A stretch of 64,000 nucleotides of DNA. It comes from Acidipropionibacterium sp. (GTDB taxonomy: Bacteria > Actinomycetota > Actinomycetes > Propionibacteriales > Propionibacteriaceae). Shown here piece after piece: positions 1 through 9,544 of the stretch (within the stretch, counting starts at the first letter, position 1; the number at the start of each line of letters is the position of its first letter). The notes below the pieces were generated by a model. That model did not search any database, was not told the origin of the DNA, and saw nothing but the letters and a program-made list of their open reading frames with translations. The position numbers were made by a program, and so were the translations under genes. The stretch covers positions 118,663-182,662 of the forward strand of contig JALCLH010000009.1 of NCBI GenBank assembly GCA_022647765.1. Reading direction: 5' to 3'.

Positions 1-55
1 CGAGCGACTCTATCATGGGTCACTGACAGTGATAACTGTCCCGGTGGTGGGCATT

Positions 56-107
56 GGAAGTCTGACGGATTCTTGTTTGAGTTCAAACGACAATCCGTCA
101 GACTTCC
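56..107. repeat. Long inverted repeat (16-bp perfect arms)
   Basis: Arms at 56-71 and 92-107 are perfect 16-bp reverse complements. The 20-base interior (72-91) can itself pair further (GTTTGA with TCAAAC), so nearly the whole 52 bases can fold as one hairpin. A smaller palindrome (GACAGT/ACTGTC with GATA between) lies at 24-39. It may be the terminator of a gene left of the window; no T-run follows. Confidence 0.6.
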
Positions 108-193
108 CCTCAAGACACGGGGCCAGCGCCATCAATGTCGAAACGTCCGGCCGCCTCCCGGGCTTCCCCTAAAGACACCGGGCCAGTGCTGAT
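103..193. repeat. Imperfect 30-bp direct repeat, two copies 60 bp apart
   Basis: The stretch starting at 103 (cttcccctcaagacacgggg and on) recurs at 163 with about five mismatches. Region 1-381 has no convincing gene; open frames on both strands here have no recognisable domain and look like GC-rich noise. Confidence 0.5.
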
Positions 194-381
194 CACACTC
201 ATCGTCGACGGGATTGCCACCTGCACCGAGGACGCCCTGCGCGTGAGTGCGACCAGCGCCATCCTGCACCGGCCGAGCAGCCATGCCGACGGTCCGGCGT
301 GGCAGTGTCCCGATCAGCAGATCGGAGGCCACGCGTCGGCGCCGACCGTCAACCGCCATGCGACCGGGCAGGATGGGCGTC

Positions 382-771
382 ATGAGATCCTCGGAGCTGT
401 GCCCCTGTGGCTCAGGACGGTCACTCGGGCGGTGCTGCGGTCCCGTTCTGGACGACCCGAAGACCGCGGCAACGGCCGAATCGCTGATGCGCTCGCGCTA
501 TTCCGCCCATGTCCTCGGCCGATGGAACCACCTGTACGTCACCTGGCATCCCCGCACACGTCCCGAGCTGGTGGACGACGACGGTCTGGTCTGGACCGGA
601 CTCGAGGTGGTGCGCACCGAGGACGGCAGACCCGGGGACCGGACCGGCGTCGTTGAATACGTGGCCTCCTTCCGCTTCGGGAAGAAGCGCGACGCCCTGC
701 ACGAGACGGCCCGGTTCCAGCGACGGGCGGGAAGATGGTTCTACGTCGACGGGGATCTGGTGGAGGGCTGA
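382..771 (+). CDS. YchJ-like SEC-C zinc-binding protein
   Basis: This 129-residue protein belongs to the YchJ/UPF0225 family. The N-terminus carries a SEC-C zinc motif (CPCGSGRSLGRCC, residues 7-19), a metal-binding element also found at the end of SecA. It is followed by the YchJ core, recognisable by the segment SLMRSRYSAHVLG and the C-terminal aromatic motif WFYVDGDLVEG. Length matches small YchJ proteins, which have no firmly established biochemical role. The frame stays open upstream to 247, but homology begins at the ATG at 382; ATGs at 373 and 358 are alternatives. It is a single gene, with an oppositely oriented lipoprotein gene 24 bp downstream. Confidence 0.85.
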   Translation: MRSSELCPCGSGRSLGRCCGPVLDDPKTAATAESLMRSRYSAHVLGRWNHLYVTWHPRTRPELVDDDGLVWTGLEVVRTEDGRPGDRTGVVEYVASFRFGKKRDALHETARFQRRAGRWFYVDGDLVEG

Positions 772-795
772 GGCTCGGCGTTCAGCTCTGGAAGC

Positions 796-1362
796 TCAGC
801 TCTGGAACATCACGGCGTCGTGGTCGATCATGTCCGGATTGACCTCCATCACGATGTCCTTCGGATTGGCGACCCCGTAGGCGACCGCGAACTTCGTCTC
901 CCGTCCGTTGAGCAGCTTGGTCTGCGGAGCACCCTCGAGGCCGTCGTCGAAGACCTCCTCCCCCTCCTCGTTGTCGGACTGGACAGTGGCGCTGAACAAG
1001 CTGGGGTCCCAGGGCTTGCCGGTCTTGTTGACGATCCGCACCTCGAAGGAGACGAAGTGCTTGAAGTTGTCCGTCCCGGCGGCGTACTCGCTCGGTTCGA
1101 AGGCCTTCGGGGCCGAGACTGTCACCGACAGTCCGTCCTGATAGACGTAGGCACTCCCGAACTTGGCGACGGTGTCGGTGGCGGTCTCCTGAGCCGACTG
1201 CGCGCCGCCAGCGTCGCTGCTCTCCCCCGCGGTCGGCGTCGCAGAGGCCGAGGGGGTATTGGACCCGTGCCCGGCGTCATCGGTCTGCGAGGCGGAGACC
1301 CCGCACCCGACGAACAGCAGGGAGACGCCGGCGAGGGCCGCGATGATCGAAATCTTGTGCAT
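796..1362 (-). CDS. Secreted lipoprotein with DUF4352-like domain
   Basis: This 188-residue exported lipoprotein has a short charged start, a hydrophobic segment and a lipobox (LFVGC) with the lipidated cysteine near residue 20. A Ser/Thr/Ala-rich linker of about 45 residues follows, then a beta-rich domain resembling DUF4352, in which a conserved hydrophobic pattern (HFVSFEVRIVNKTGKPWD) is typical. DUF4352 proteins are extracellular immunoglobulin-like modules of unclear ligand. The ATG at 1362 was chosen over the GTG at 1368 because GAGGA at 1369-1373 sits 6 bases from the ATG but directly abuts the GTG. It is divergent from the restriction-modification operon, with a palindrome between them. 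Confidence 0.75.
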   Translation of the reverse strand: MHKISIIAALAGVSLLFVGCGVSASQTDDAGHGSNTPSASATPTAGESSDAGGAQSAQETATDTVAKFGSAYVYQDGLSVTVSAPKAFEPSEYAAGTDNFKHFVSFEVRIVNKTGKPWDPSLFSATVQSDNEEGEEVFDDGLEGAPQTKLLNGRETKFAVAYGVANPKDIVMEVNPDMIDHDAVMFQS

Positions 1363-1451
1363 GATCACTCCTCATGAGCTTGCCGTCGACCTCTGCCGGC
1401 GGCGACAGGATCACTGTGAACTCACCCACGGCGTCACCTGGCTGTTCTGGC

Positions 1452-1469
1452 TGATAACCGCTGTTATCA
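1452..1469. promoter_or_regulatory. Palindrome between lipoprotein gene and R-M operon
   Basis: TGATAAC-CGCT-GTTATCA is a perfect 7-4-7 inverted repeat in the divergent intergenic region (1363-1536). It lies 68 bp upstream of the first restriction-modification gene and is AT-rich against a GC-rich background. It is probably an operator, perhaps for the HTH protein encoded just downstream; the binding partner is inferred only. Confidence 0.5.
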
Positions 1470-1536
1470 CTACTCCTCTTCCTTATGCATCACTATCGGC
1501 ATAGAGTCCCCTCATCACCGCGGAGAGGAGGACACC

Positions 1537-3525
1537 ATGACCGAGACCACCCTGTCGCTGGCCGATATCGCCCGGCTGGCGGAGGTGCAGCGCCCGGTCG
1601 TCTCGATGTGGCGCAACCGCCCCCTCGACGGCACTCCCTTCCCCGCTCCCCAGCCCGACGGCCGCTTCCGGACTGACGAGGTCGTGGCCTATCTGACGGC
1701 CACCGGACGCGGGAACAACCGCGAGCCGGAGCTCGCCACCACCATCACCGCGGCGGCGAGCCCGACCGCCGATCCCTCCCGGCGCGCGGATCTGGCCATC
1801 CTGCTGGCGGTGCGGGCGATTCTCGGCGGGCAGTCCCTGGCCGATTCCGACCCCGAGGCCCTGCTGGACGCCGTCGAGTCCGCCGATCCCGACGACGAAT
1901 GGCTGTTCTCCGAGGCGGAGCAGGTTGACATCGACCGGCTCTGCGAGATCGCCGACTCCATCGCGGACAATTCGTACTCCACGGCGGAGGCCTACGAGCG
2001 CCTCCTCGGCGCCGCGCCGGAACCCGAGGGCCTGACCGATCCGGTCATCGGCGTCCTGGCGGATCTGGCCGCCGCACTGCTGGAGGGCGATGCAGAGCTG
2101 GTGGACGCCGCAGGAGCGACAGACGCCGTGCTGCGCCTGTGCGCCGACGAGAGCCGTGCCGACACGCCGGTCCTGGTCGCCCGGACCGGCCAGATACGCG
2201 GAACCCTGCGCCGCTACCGAGTGCACGGCATCGACGCGCGCCCGGCCGATCTCCAGGAGGACTGGGATCTGCCCCACGGCTCGGTCATCCTGGCGAGGGT
2301 GGGAGACGGCGAGAGCGCTCTCACATTCATCGACGACCTCTCGCTCCAGCTCGGGCCCGGCACCGCGGCGCTGATCGTCGGGCCCGCCGGCGTCCTCATC
2401 GACGAACCGCCCGCCGGCACCGTCGGCCTTCGGGACGCCCTGCTCCGCCGTGGCCTGATCCGGGCCGCCGTGCGGCTGCCCGCCGGACTGAGCCGCGAGG
2501 GCGGCGGCGGTCAGCTGGGCATCTGGCTGCTGGGCCTCGGCGACGAGCGCCATCTGTGGGCCGGCGACCTGTCGAGCCGCGGCTTCTCACCGGCCATCCG
2601 CCAGCAGCTGCTGGACGACCTCGTCGCGGTGGCCCGCGAGGACCGGCACCGGGCCTTCGCCTTGCTGCACCGCGCCGAAACGGCGACGCTGGTCGCGCTG
2701 TCCCAGCCGCTCACCGCCCTGGACGTCTCCCCCGCCGATCCGCTGCCGGTCTCGGCCGCCGACGACGCGGCCCGGATGGCGGAGCTGCTGGCCCGGCTCG
2801 CCGAGCCGATGCCCGATCCGCTGGCAGGGCTGCGTCCCGTCGTCACCGGCGGTGGCGCGGCCCTCTCGGCGACGCTGGGGGATCTGGCGCGCAAGCGGAT
2901 GGTGCGAGTCATCGGCGGACGGCGGATCGGCTCGCTGCCCGACGGCCAGATGAGGTTGTGGACCGCCGACGCCGTGCGGACGCGGACGCCGAGCGGCGTC
3001 GATCTGCTGACGCTGACCTCAAGTTGTCCCGATTTCACATCAACTGAACCCGACGACGTCGTCTTCACCGGTTCCGGCGCACCACGGGCCATCGTGGACG
3101 CCGAGGGCGGATCGGCGGTCGCCTTTCCGGCCCGGATTCTGAGAGTGTCGAAGACGGCGTCCTGCTCGCCGCGCGTCATCGCCGCGACCATCAATGCCCT
3201 GGGTGCCGGTTCCGGCCTGGCCAAGTGGCGGTCCTGGCGGGTGCCCCTGGTGGCAGGAAACCGGCGGGATGTCGAGGATCTGATGAGCCGGATCGAGGCG
3301 TGGGAGGATCAGACCCGCGCCCGGCTGGCGCAGATCGAGGAGCTGCGCCGGCTTGCGACCCGTTCGGCAGCCTCGGGAGCGGTCGCCATTCTGCCCGTCG
3401 CACCGGCACCCGTCGAGTCCGAGCCGATCAAGTCCGAGCCGATCGAACCCGCCAATTCCGTTGAATCCGCTCCTATTCAATCCGCTTCCGTTGAATCCAC
3501 CCCCGTCAATGAGAAAGGCCAGTAA
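1537..3525 (+). CDS. HTH protein fused to degenerate N6-adenine methyltransferase and half specificity domain
   Basis: This is the first gene of the type I restriction-modification operon (662 residues). Residues 1-60 form an AlpA/MerR-like HTH (SLADIARLAEVQRPVVSMWR, then FPAP and a Y/L-rich wing). Residues about 160-400 follow the fold order of an N6-adenine methyltransferase, but the SAM motif DPxxGxG is replaced by VDAAGATDA and no NPP(Y/F) motif is present, so catalysis is unlikely. Residues about 430-620 resemble one HsdS half: a 'DVVFT' target-recognition-like strand region and a long conserved helix (VEDLMSRIEAWEDQTRARL). The last 45 residues are an imperfect 5-residue repeat rich in E, P and S. 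ATG follows GGAGAGGAGGACACC; the stop overlaps hsdM by one base. Role is inferred: regulator or accessory recognition subunit. Confidence 0.7.
   Translation: MTETTLSLADIARLAEVQRPVVSMWRNRPLDGTPFPAPQPDGRFRTDEVVAYLTATGRGNNREPELATTITAAASPTADPSRRADLAILLAVRAILGGQSLADSDPEALLDAVESADPDDEWLFSEAEQVDIDRLCEIADSIADNSYSTAEAYERLLGAAPEPEGLTDPVIGVLADLAAALLEGDAELVDAAGATDAVLRLCADESRADTPVLVARTGQIRGTLRRYRVHGIDARPADLQEDWDLPHGSVILARVGDGESALTFIDDLSLQLGPGTAALIVGPAGVLIDEPPAGTVGLRDALLRRGLIRAAVRLPAGLSREGGGGQLGIWLLGLGDERHLWAGDLSSRGFSPAIRQQLLDDLVAVAREDRHRAFALLHRAETATLVALSQPLTALDVSPADPLPVSAADDAARMAELLARLAEPMPDPLAGLRPVVTGGGAALSATLGDLARKRMVRVIGGRRIGSLPDGQMRLWTADAVRTRTPSGVDLLTLTSSCPDFTSTEPDDVVFTGSGAPRAIVDAEGGSAVAFPARILRVSKTASCSPRVIAATINALGAGSGLAKWRSWRVPLVAGNRRDVEDLMSRIEAWEDQTRARLAQIEELRRLATRSAASGAVAILPVAPAPVESEPIKSEPIEPANSVESAPIQSASVESTPVNEKGQ
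3412..3509 (+). repeat. 15-bp imperfect tandem repeat at 3' end of R-M gene 1
   Basis: Units related to gttgaatccgcttcc and gtcgagtccgagccg repeat in frame just before the stop codon, giving a low-complexity protein tail. Composition is less GC-rich than flanking coding sequence. Similar short repeats lie at other operon junctions in this window. Confidence 0.6.
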
Positions 3526-5159
3526 TGGCAGCCAGGCCCGTGACCACCCCGTCAACCCGCAAGGAGCTCAAGGACACCTTGTGGAAAGCGGCCGACAAAC
3601 TGCGCGGTTCGATGAGCGCCGCGCAGTACAAGGACGTTGTGCTGGGGCTGATCTTTCTCAAGTACGTTTCGGACGCCTTCGAGGAGCGCCGCGAGCAGAT
3701 CACCGCCGAGCTGCGCGCCGACGACTTTGACGACGAGGCGATCGCCGAGACTCTGGAGGACCGCGACGAGTACGCCTCGGGCGCGTTCTGGGTGGATCCG
3801 GACGCCCGCTGGTCCACTCTGGTGGCCGATGCGAAGGTGGATGGGGAGACCACCATCGGCCAGCGCATCAATGAGGCGATGGATCTGTTGATGCGCGACA
3901 ATCCAGCACTGTCGGGCACACTGCCGCGATTGTTCAACCGCGAGAATGTGGATCAGCGGCGGCTGGCGGAGCTGCTGGATCTGCTGAACTCGGTGCAGTT
4001 CTCAGGGAGGGGGGCAGCGAAGGCCCGCGACCTGCTGGGCGAGGTGTACGAGTACTTCCTGGCGAATTTCGCCCTCTCGGAGGGGCATCGGGGTGGCGAG
4101 TTCTACACCCCGGCCTCAGTGGTGCGGATCATTGTCGAGGTGCTGCAGCCCCGAAAGGGAAGGGTCTACGACCCGTGCTGCGGGTCGGGCGGCATGTTCG
4201 TGCAGGCGGAGAAGTTCCTGGACGCCCACGACGCCGATCCGACGAATCTGGCGGTCTACGGCCAGGAGCTCAATGAATCGACCTGGCGAATGGCGAAGAT
4301 GAATCTGGCCATTCACGGGTTGAACGGGAATCTCGGTCCGCGCTGGGGGGATACCTTCGCGCTGGACTATCACTCCGGGGTCCAGATGGATTTCGTGATG
4401 GCCAATCCGCCGTTCAACATCAAGGACTGGAACCGCCGGGAGTCCGATCCGCGCTGGGTGTACGGGGTGCCGCCGGCCAAGAACGCCAACTACGCGTGGA
4501 TGCAGCACATCATCTCGAAGTTGGCGCCGGGCGGGACGGCCGGCGTGGTGATGGCGAACGGGTCGATGACCGCCTCATCGAATGGCGAAGGAGATATCCG
4601 GGCACAGTTCGTGGAGCACGATCTGGTGAGCTGCATGGTGGCGCTGCCGGACAAGCTGTTCCGCTCAACCGGGATTCCGGCCTGCCTGTGGTTCTTCGCC
4701 CGTGACAAGTCGGCGGGCGCCGGCGGATCAGTGGACCGGCGCGGGCAGGTGCTCTTCATCGACGCCCGGGAGATGGGATACATGATCACCCGGGCCCAGC
4801 GCGGGTTGAAGGCCGAGGAGATCCAGCGGATCGCCGACACGCTGCACGCCTGGCGCGGGATGGAGCAGCTGGCGGTCTCCACGGCCGATGTGACGGTCGA
4901 TGAGGATGACTCGGCCGCACCGTCCCAGACCGAGTACGAGGACGTGCCGGGATTCTGCAAGAGTGTGAGCATCGCCGAGATCAAGGACGCCGGCTACGCG
5001 CTGACGCCGGGGCGCTACGTCGGAATGGCGAAGGCGGCAGAGGATGAAGAGCCCCTGGAGGAGAAGATCGCAAGGCTCAGGGGTGAGCTGACGACTCAGT
5101 TCGCCAAGTCATCGCAGCTTCAGAACGAGGTAATCTCACAGCTGGAGCGTCTGAAGTGA
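3525..5159 (+). CDS. hsdM: Type I restriction-modification methyltransferase subunit HsdM
   Basis: HsdM (544 residues) transfers a methyl group from SAM to adenine in the sequence chosen by HsdS. Visible landmarks are an N-terminal helical HsdM domain (residues 10-130, including LKYVSDAFEERREQ), the SAM-binding motif I (VYDPCCGSGGMF, near residue 215) and the catalytic motif IV (MANPPFN, near residue 290). Length fits the family. Translation is coupled to the preceding gene (TAATG overlap) and to hsdS (GTGA overlap). All key motifs are intact, so methylation should work even if restriction is broken. Confidence 0.97.
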   Translation: MAARPVTTPSTRKELKDTLWKAADKLRGSMSAAQYKDVVLGLIFLKYVSDAFEERREQITAELRADDFDDEAIAETLEDRDEYASGAFWVDPDARWSTLVADAKVDGETTIGQRINEAMDLLMRDNPALSGTLPRLFNRENVDQRRLAELLDLLNSVQFSGRGAAKARDLLGEVYEYFLANFALSEGHRGGEFYTPASVVRIIVEVLQPRKGRVYDPCCGSGGMFVQAEKFLDAHDADPTNLAVYGQELNESTWRMAKMNLAIHGLNGNLGPRWGDTFALDYHSGVQMDFVMANPPFNIKDWNRRESDPRWVYGVPPAKNANYAWMQHIISKLAPGGTAGVVMANGSMTASSNGEGDIRAQFVEHDLVSCMVALPDKLFRSTGIPACLWFFARDKSAGAGGSVDRRGQVLFIDAREMGYMITRAQRGLKAEEIQRIADTLHAWRGMEQLAVSTADVTVDEDDSAAPSQTEYEDVPGFCKSVSIAEIKDAGYALTPGRYVGMAKAAEDEEPLEEKIARLRGELTTQFAKSSQLQNEVISQLERLK

Positions 5160-6238
5160 CCGCATGGAAGACCAAGTCATTGAGTAACGTCGTAAGTCTG
5201 CAACGAGGTCATGACCTTCCGACTGACGAGCGCATCCCCGGTACCATCCCGATCATCGGGTCCTTCGGGATAACCGGGTATCACAATACTTCGAAGCAGA
5301 ATGGCCCCGGAGTCACGATAGGCAGAAGTGGGGCTAGCATTGGGAAAGCCACATATGTAAAGAACGAGTTTTGGCCGCTCAACACGTGCCTATTCGCCAC
5401 GAACTTCCACGGTAACGATCCGTTCTGGGTCTACCTTATGCTGTCGCAGATCAACTTTTCCGGATTTAATTCCGGGAGCGCTCAGCCATCGCTGAACCGG
5501 AATATTATCGCTGGCATCCCGGTTGTGGTTCCCCCACTCCCCGAGCAGCAGGCCATCGCGGAGGTGCTGAGGGCGCTGGACGACAAGATCGCCGCCAACC
5601 GAAAGCTCGTCACCACCGGCACCGACCTTGGCTGCGCCCTCATCCGCCGCGCCCTCACCACGAGCACGGTCACCTCGCTCTCTGAGCTCGCGGACATCAC
5701 CATGGGCTCATCTCCGAAGGGCGACACCTACAACGAAGACGGCCAGGGGATCGTCATGTACCAGGGAAATCGGGACTTCGGACCGCGGTTCCCATCACCC
5801 CGAATCTGGACCACTGACCCAGTTCGCGTCGCCGAGACCGGGGATCTTCTCCTCAGCGTTCGAGCGCCAGTTGGAGAACTAAACATTGCCGGAAACCGGT
5901 GTTGCATCGGCCGCGGCCTTGCTGCGATACACGCCGCACAGCCATGCGCGATGTACTTTCTGATCAGCTGCCAGCCTGAGGTCTTTTACAGCTACAACAG
6001 CGACGGAACGATTTTTGGCTCAATCACCAAGAAGGGCCTGGAATCGCTGCCCCTGAAGGTTCCAAATATCGGATTGGCACCACTGGAGGAATTACTGGCG
6101 CCGTTGGAGGATCGCATCGAAGCCGCAGTTCACGAGTCCGAGACTCTCGCTCAACTGCGCAACACCCTCCTTCCCGCTCTCATGGACGGGACCATTCGCG
6201 TCAAGGACGCCGAGAAGAAAGCAGAAGAGGTGCTGTGA
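5156..6238 (+). CDS. hsdS: Type I restriction-modification specificity subunit HsdS
   Basis: HsdS (360 residues) selects the DNA target for the M and R subunits. Two target-recognition domains (about residues 5-130 and 175-300) are each followed by a conserved helix; the first central helix contains PPLPEQQAIAEVLRALDDKI, the classic HsdS signature, and the C-terminal helix contains LAPLEELLAPLEDRI. The start is GTG at 5156, overlapping the hsdM stop by four bases. The recognition domains are noticeably less GC-rich than neighbouring genes, as expected for domains exchanged by horizontal transfer. The target sequence cannot be read from the protein. Confidence 0.95.
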   Translation: MTAWKTKSLSNVVSLQRGHDLPTDERIPGTIPIIGSFGITGYHNTSKQNGPGVTIGRSGASIGKATYVKNEFWPLNTCLFATNFHGNDPFWVYLMLSQINFSGFNSGSAQPSLNRNIIAGIPVVVPPLPEQQAIAEVLRALDDKIAANRKLVTTGTDLGCALIRRALTTSTVTSLSELADITMGSSPKGDTYNEDGQGIVMYQGNRDFGPRFPSPRIWTTDPVRVAETGDLLLSVRAPVGELNIAGNRCCIGRGLAAIHAAQPCAMYFLISCQPEVFYSYNSDGTIFGSITKKGLESLPLKVPNIGLAPLEELLAPLEDRIEAAVHESETLAQLRNTLLPALMDGTIRVKDAEKKAEEVL

Positions 6239-9200
6239 TGATCAGTGAGGCCGATTGGGAAGCAGACATGCTCGACTGGCTCTCCGAACGGGGCTGGCAG
6301 CCGGGCACCGGAGCCGACATCGACGACCAGCGAAAATCCTCCGCTGACCTCATCCTGCACGAGGACCTGCTCGCGGCGCTGCGGCGTCTCAACTCCGAAG
6401 TGCCTGATCAGCGCTTGGCCGAGGCCGCCGCCGACATGGCCGAGCCGAAGTCCCAGGACGCCATCGCCGAGAACGAGCGGTTTCACTCCTTCCTGGTGCA
6501 CGGATTCCGCGGCCTCACCTACGTCGATACCCGCGGCCTGGAGCAGACCCCGACCATTAAGGTCCTCGCCGACAACCCGGAGCGCAACATTTTCCGCGCC
6601 GTCCATCAGGTCTCAATCCGCCAGGGCGGCTACCGGCGCCGCTTCGACGTCGTCCTCTATATCAACGGCCTGCCGCTGGTGATCGTGGAGCTCAAGAAGG
6701 CCAGCAGTCCCCACGCCGACGTCTCCAAGGCCCACGCCCAACTGGCCACCTACCTGTCGGAGTTCCCGACCGCCTTCCGCACTATCGTGGCCACCGTCAT
6801 CTCCGACGGGATCACCGCCCGCTACGGCACCCCCCTTCACCCCGCTCAACCACTTCAGCCCATGGCACGTCGATGAGGAGGGCAACCCGCTCAGCCCGGA
6901 CGCCGTCTCCCCGGCCGGCCAGGACCCCGCCGACTGCACCGACTCCGCCAGCACCACGATCTCCAGCGCCGAGCCGGAGCTGGAGACCCTCTCCTTCGGA
7001 CTGTTCGAGCAGCGACGGTTCATCGACCTGGTGAAGCATTTCGTCGCCTTCGACCACAACGGCGAGAAGACCACCAAGCGGATCGCCAAACCGCACCAGT
7101 ATTTCGCGGTCCGCAAGGCCCTGACCCACACCCTCGCCGCGATCGGCTCCAACGGGAAGGCCGGCGTCGTCTGGCACACCCAGGGGTCCGGCAAGTCGAT
7201 GGAGATGGAGCTCTACGCCAACCTGGTGATGAGCGAGCCGACCCTGCTCAACCCCACCATCGTCGCCATCACCGACCGCAACGACCTGGACGGACAGCTC
7301 TACCAGACCTTCGCCCAGTCCACCCTGCTGCCCGAGCGCCCCCTCCAGATCACCACCCGCCGGCAGCTGCGCGAGGAACTGCAGGGGCGCAACTCCGGCG
7401 GCATCATCTTCACCACCCTGCAGAAGTTCGGCCGCACCGACGACGAGCGCGCCTCCGGCGCCGACCACCCGCTCCTCACCGATCGGCACAACGTCGTCGT
7501 CATCGTCGATGAGGCGCACCGCAGCCACTACGACGATCTGGACGGATACGCCCGCCACCTCAAAGACGCCCTGCCGAACGCCACCCTCATCGCCTTCACC
7601 GGGACGCCGATCAGCACGGCCGATCGCAACACCCGCGAGGTCTTCGGCGACTACATCGACATCTACGACCTCACCCGGGCCGTCGAGGACGGCGCCACCG
7701 TGCCGGTACTCTTCGAACCGCGGCTGGTGAAGGTCGCCCTCGCCTCCAGCCTCACCCCCGAGGAGATCGACACCGCCGCCGACGAGCAGACCGCCGGCCT
7801 CGACGACTCCGAGCGCGACCGGGTGGAGCGCGCGGTGGCCGTCATCAACGCGATCTACGGCGCACCCGAGCGGCTCCACGCCCTGGCCGCCGACATCGTC
7901 TCCCACTGGGAGCAGCGGCAGAAATTCATGACGCCCTTTCTCCAGCCCGTCGAGGGAGAACCCGACCTGCCACCGCACGGAAAGGGAATCATCGTCTGCG
8001 GGACGCGCGAGATCGCTGCGAAGCTGTACGATGAAATCGTCGCACTGCGCCCGCAATGGCATTCTGACGACATCACGAAGGGCGTCATCAAGGTCGTCTA
8101 TTCGGGATCGGCCTCGGACCCGCAGCCGATTCAGAAGCATGTGCGACGGGAATCCCAGAACAAGACGATCAAAGAGCGGCTCAAGCACATTGAGGACGAG
8201 CTGGAGCTGGTGATCGTCAAGGACATGATGCTCACCGGCTTCGACGCCCCGCCGTGGCACACCATGTATCTGGACCGACCGCTCAAGGGTGCCCAGCTGA
8301 TGCAGGCCCTCGCCCGGGTCAACCGGACTTTCCGGGGGAAGCAGGACGGTCTTCTGGTGGCCTATGCGCCGCTGGCGGACAATCTCAAGGCGGCACTGGC
8401 CGAATACACCGAACGGGATGTCGCGAATCAGCCGGTCGGCAAGGATATCGATGAGGCGGCGGCCGAGACCCGCAGACTGGTCGCCGCCATCGGCAACCTG
8501 CTGAGCGGATGCGACTGGCGGCCGGTGCTGGAGGGTGGCGGTCGTGCGGCCGCCCGGGACGCGGTGCGAATGGCCGTGGAGTATCTGCGCTCCCCCAATA
8601 CGCCGGGCAATGCGGTGGCCGGTGCTTCGAGTGACGACGCGGTTGAGGGCCAGGTGACCCTCAAGGACCGGTTCCGGATGCTGTCGGGGCAGCTGGGCCG
8701 GATGTGGGCCGTCTCGTCGGGGTCGGACACCCTGGCGGACCTGCGCCGCGAGATCGCCTTCTACGAGGAGGTCCGCGGCTGGATGGCCAAGTGGGACGCC
8801 CGCGAGCGGGAGGCCAGCGGCCAGCCGATTCCCGAGGATGTCCAACGGGTGCTGCGAGGGCTGGTGGCCGACGCCACCGCCGCCGGCGGGGTGACCGACA
8901 TCTACGCCGAGGTGGGGCTCGAGCAGCCGGATCTGCGGTCGCTGACTCCGGCCGCCGCCGAGCAGCTGCAGCACAGCTCCAGCCCGCACCTGGCGATCGA
9001 GGCTCTGCGCGACATGCTGCTCGCCGAATCGCGCGCCGCCACCAGGAACAACATCGTGCGCCGGACGATGTTCAGCGAACGGATCACCGACCTGATGACC
9101 CGCTACACCAATCAGCAGCTCACCGCGGCCGAGGTGCTCAGCGAGCTCATCACAACGGCCGATGATGTGCGGGGTGAGGCGGCCCGGGGTCAGCGGTTCG

Positions 9201-9496
9201 ATCCCCCGCTGAGCCACGACGAGTTGGCCTTCTACGACGCAGTGAGCGAGAACGACTCCGCAGTGCAGATCATGGGGGATATTGAGCTCGCCGAAATCGC
9301 CCGGGAACTGGTGGTCGTAATGCGCAAAGATACCAGAACGGACTGGAGAGTCCGCGACGACGTCAAAGCAGCCCTTCGCAAATCAGTGAAACGACTGCTG
9401 AGAAAACACAAGTATCCGCCGGACAAGCAACCGGACGCCGTCAAGCGAGTCATCGAACAGATGAACGAGCTGGCTCCGGAGTATTCGCAGCGGTGA
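6238..9496 (+). pseudogene. hsdR: Type I restriction endonuclease subunit HsdR, frameshifted
   Basis: HsdR is the ATP-driven translocase and nuclease. The frame from 6238 (ATG, TGATG overlap with hsdS) carries the N-terminal nuclease domain, including FDVVLYINGLPLVIVELKKA, and stops at 6876. The reading continues one frame over from about 6836 (FTPLNHFSPWHVDEEGNPLS) into a long frame with the SF2 motor: Walker A-like TQGSGKS (7190), DEAH-like VDEAHRSH (7510), and the later motif TGFDAPPWHTMYLD. The shift sits in a run of six C at 6830-6835 where five would keep the frame. Without correction the motor is separated from the nuclease. It could be a sequencing insertion, true inactivation, or phase variation at the C run. 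Confidence 0.9.
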
Positions 9497-9544
9497 AGCC
9501 CGCTGCCAACCTCGAGTGTCTGCGCACCCGCGAAGGAGAACATC

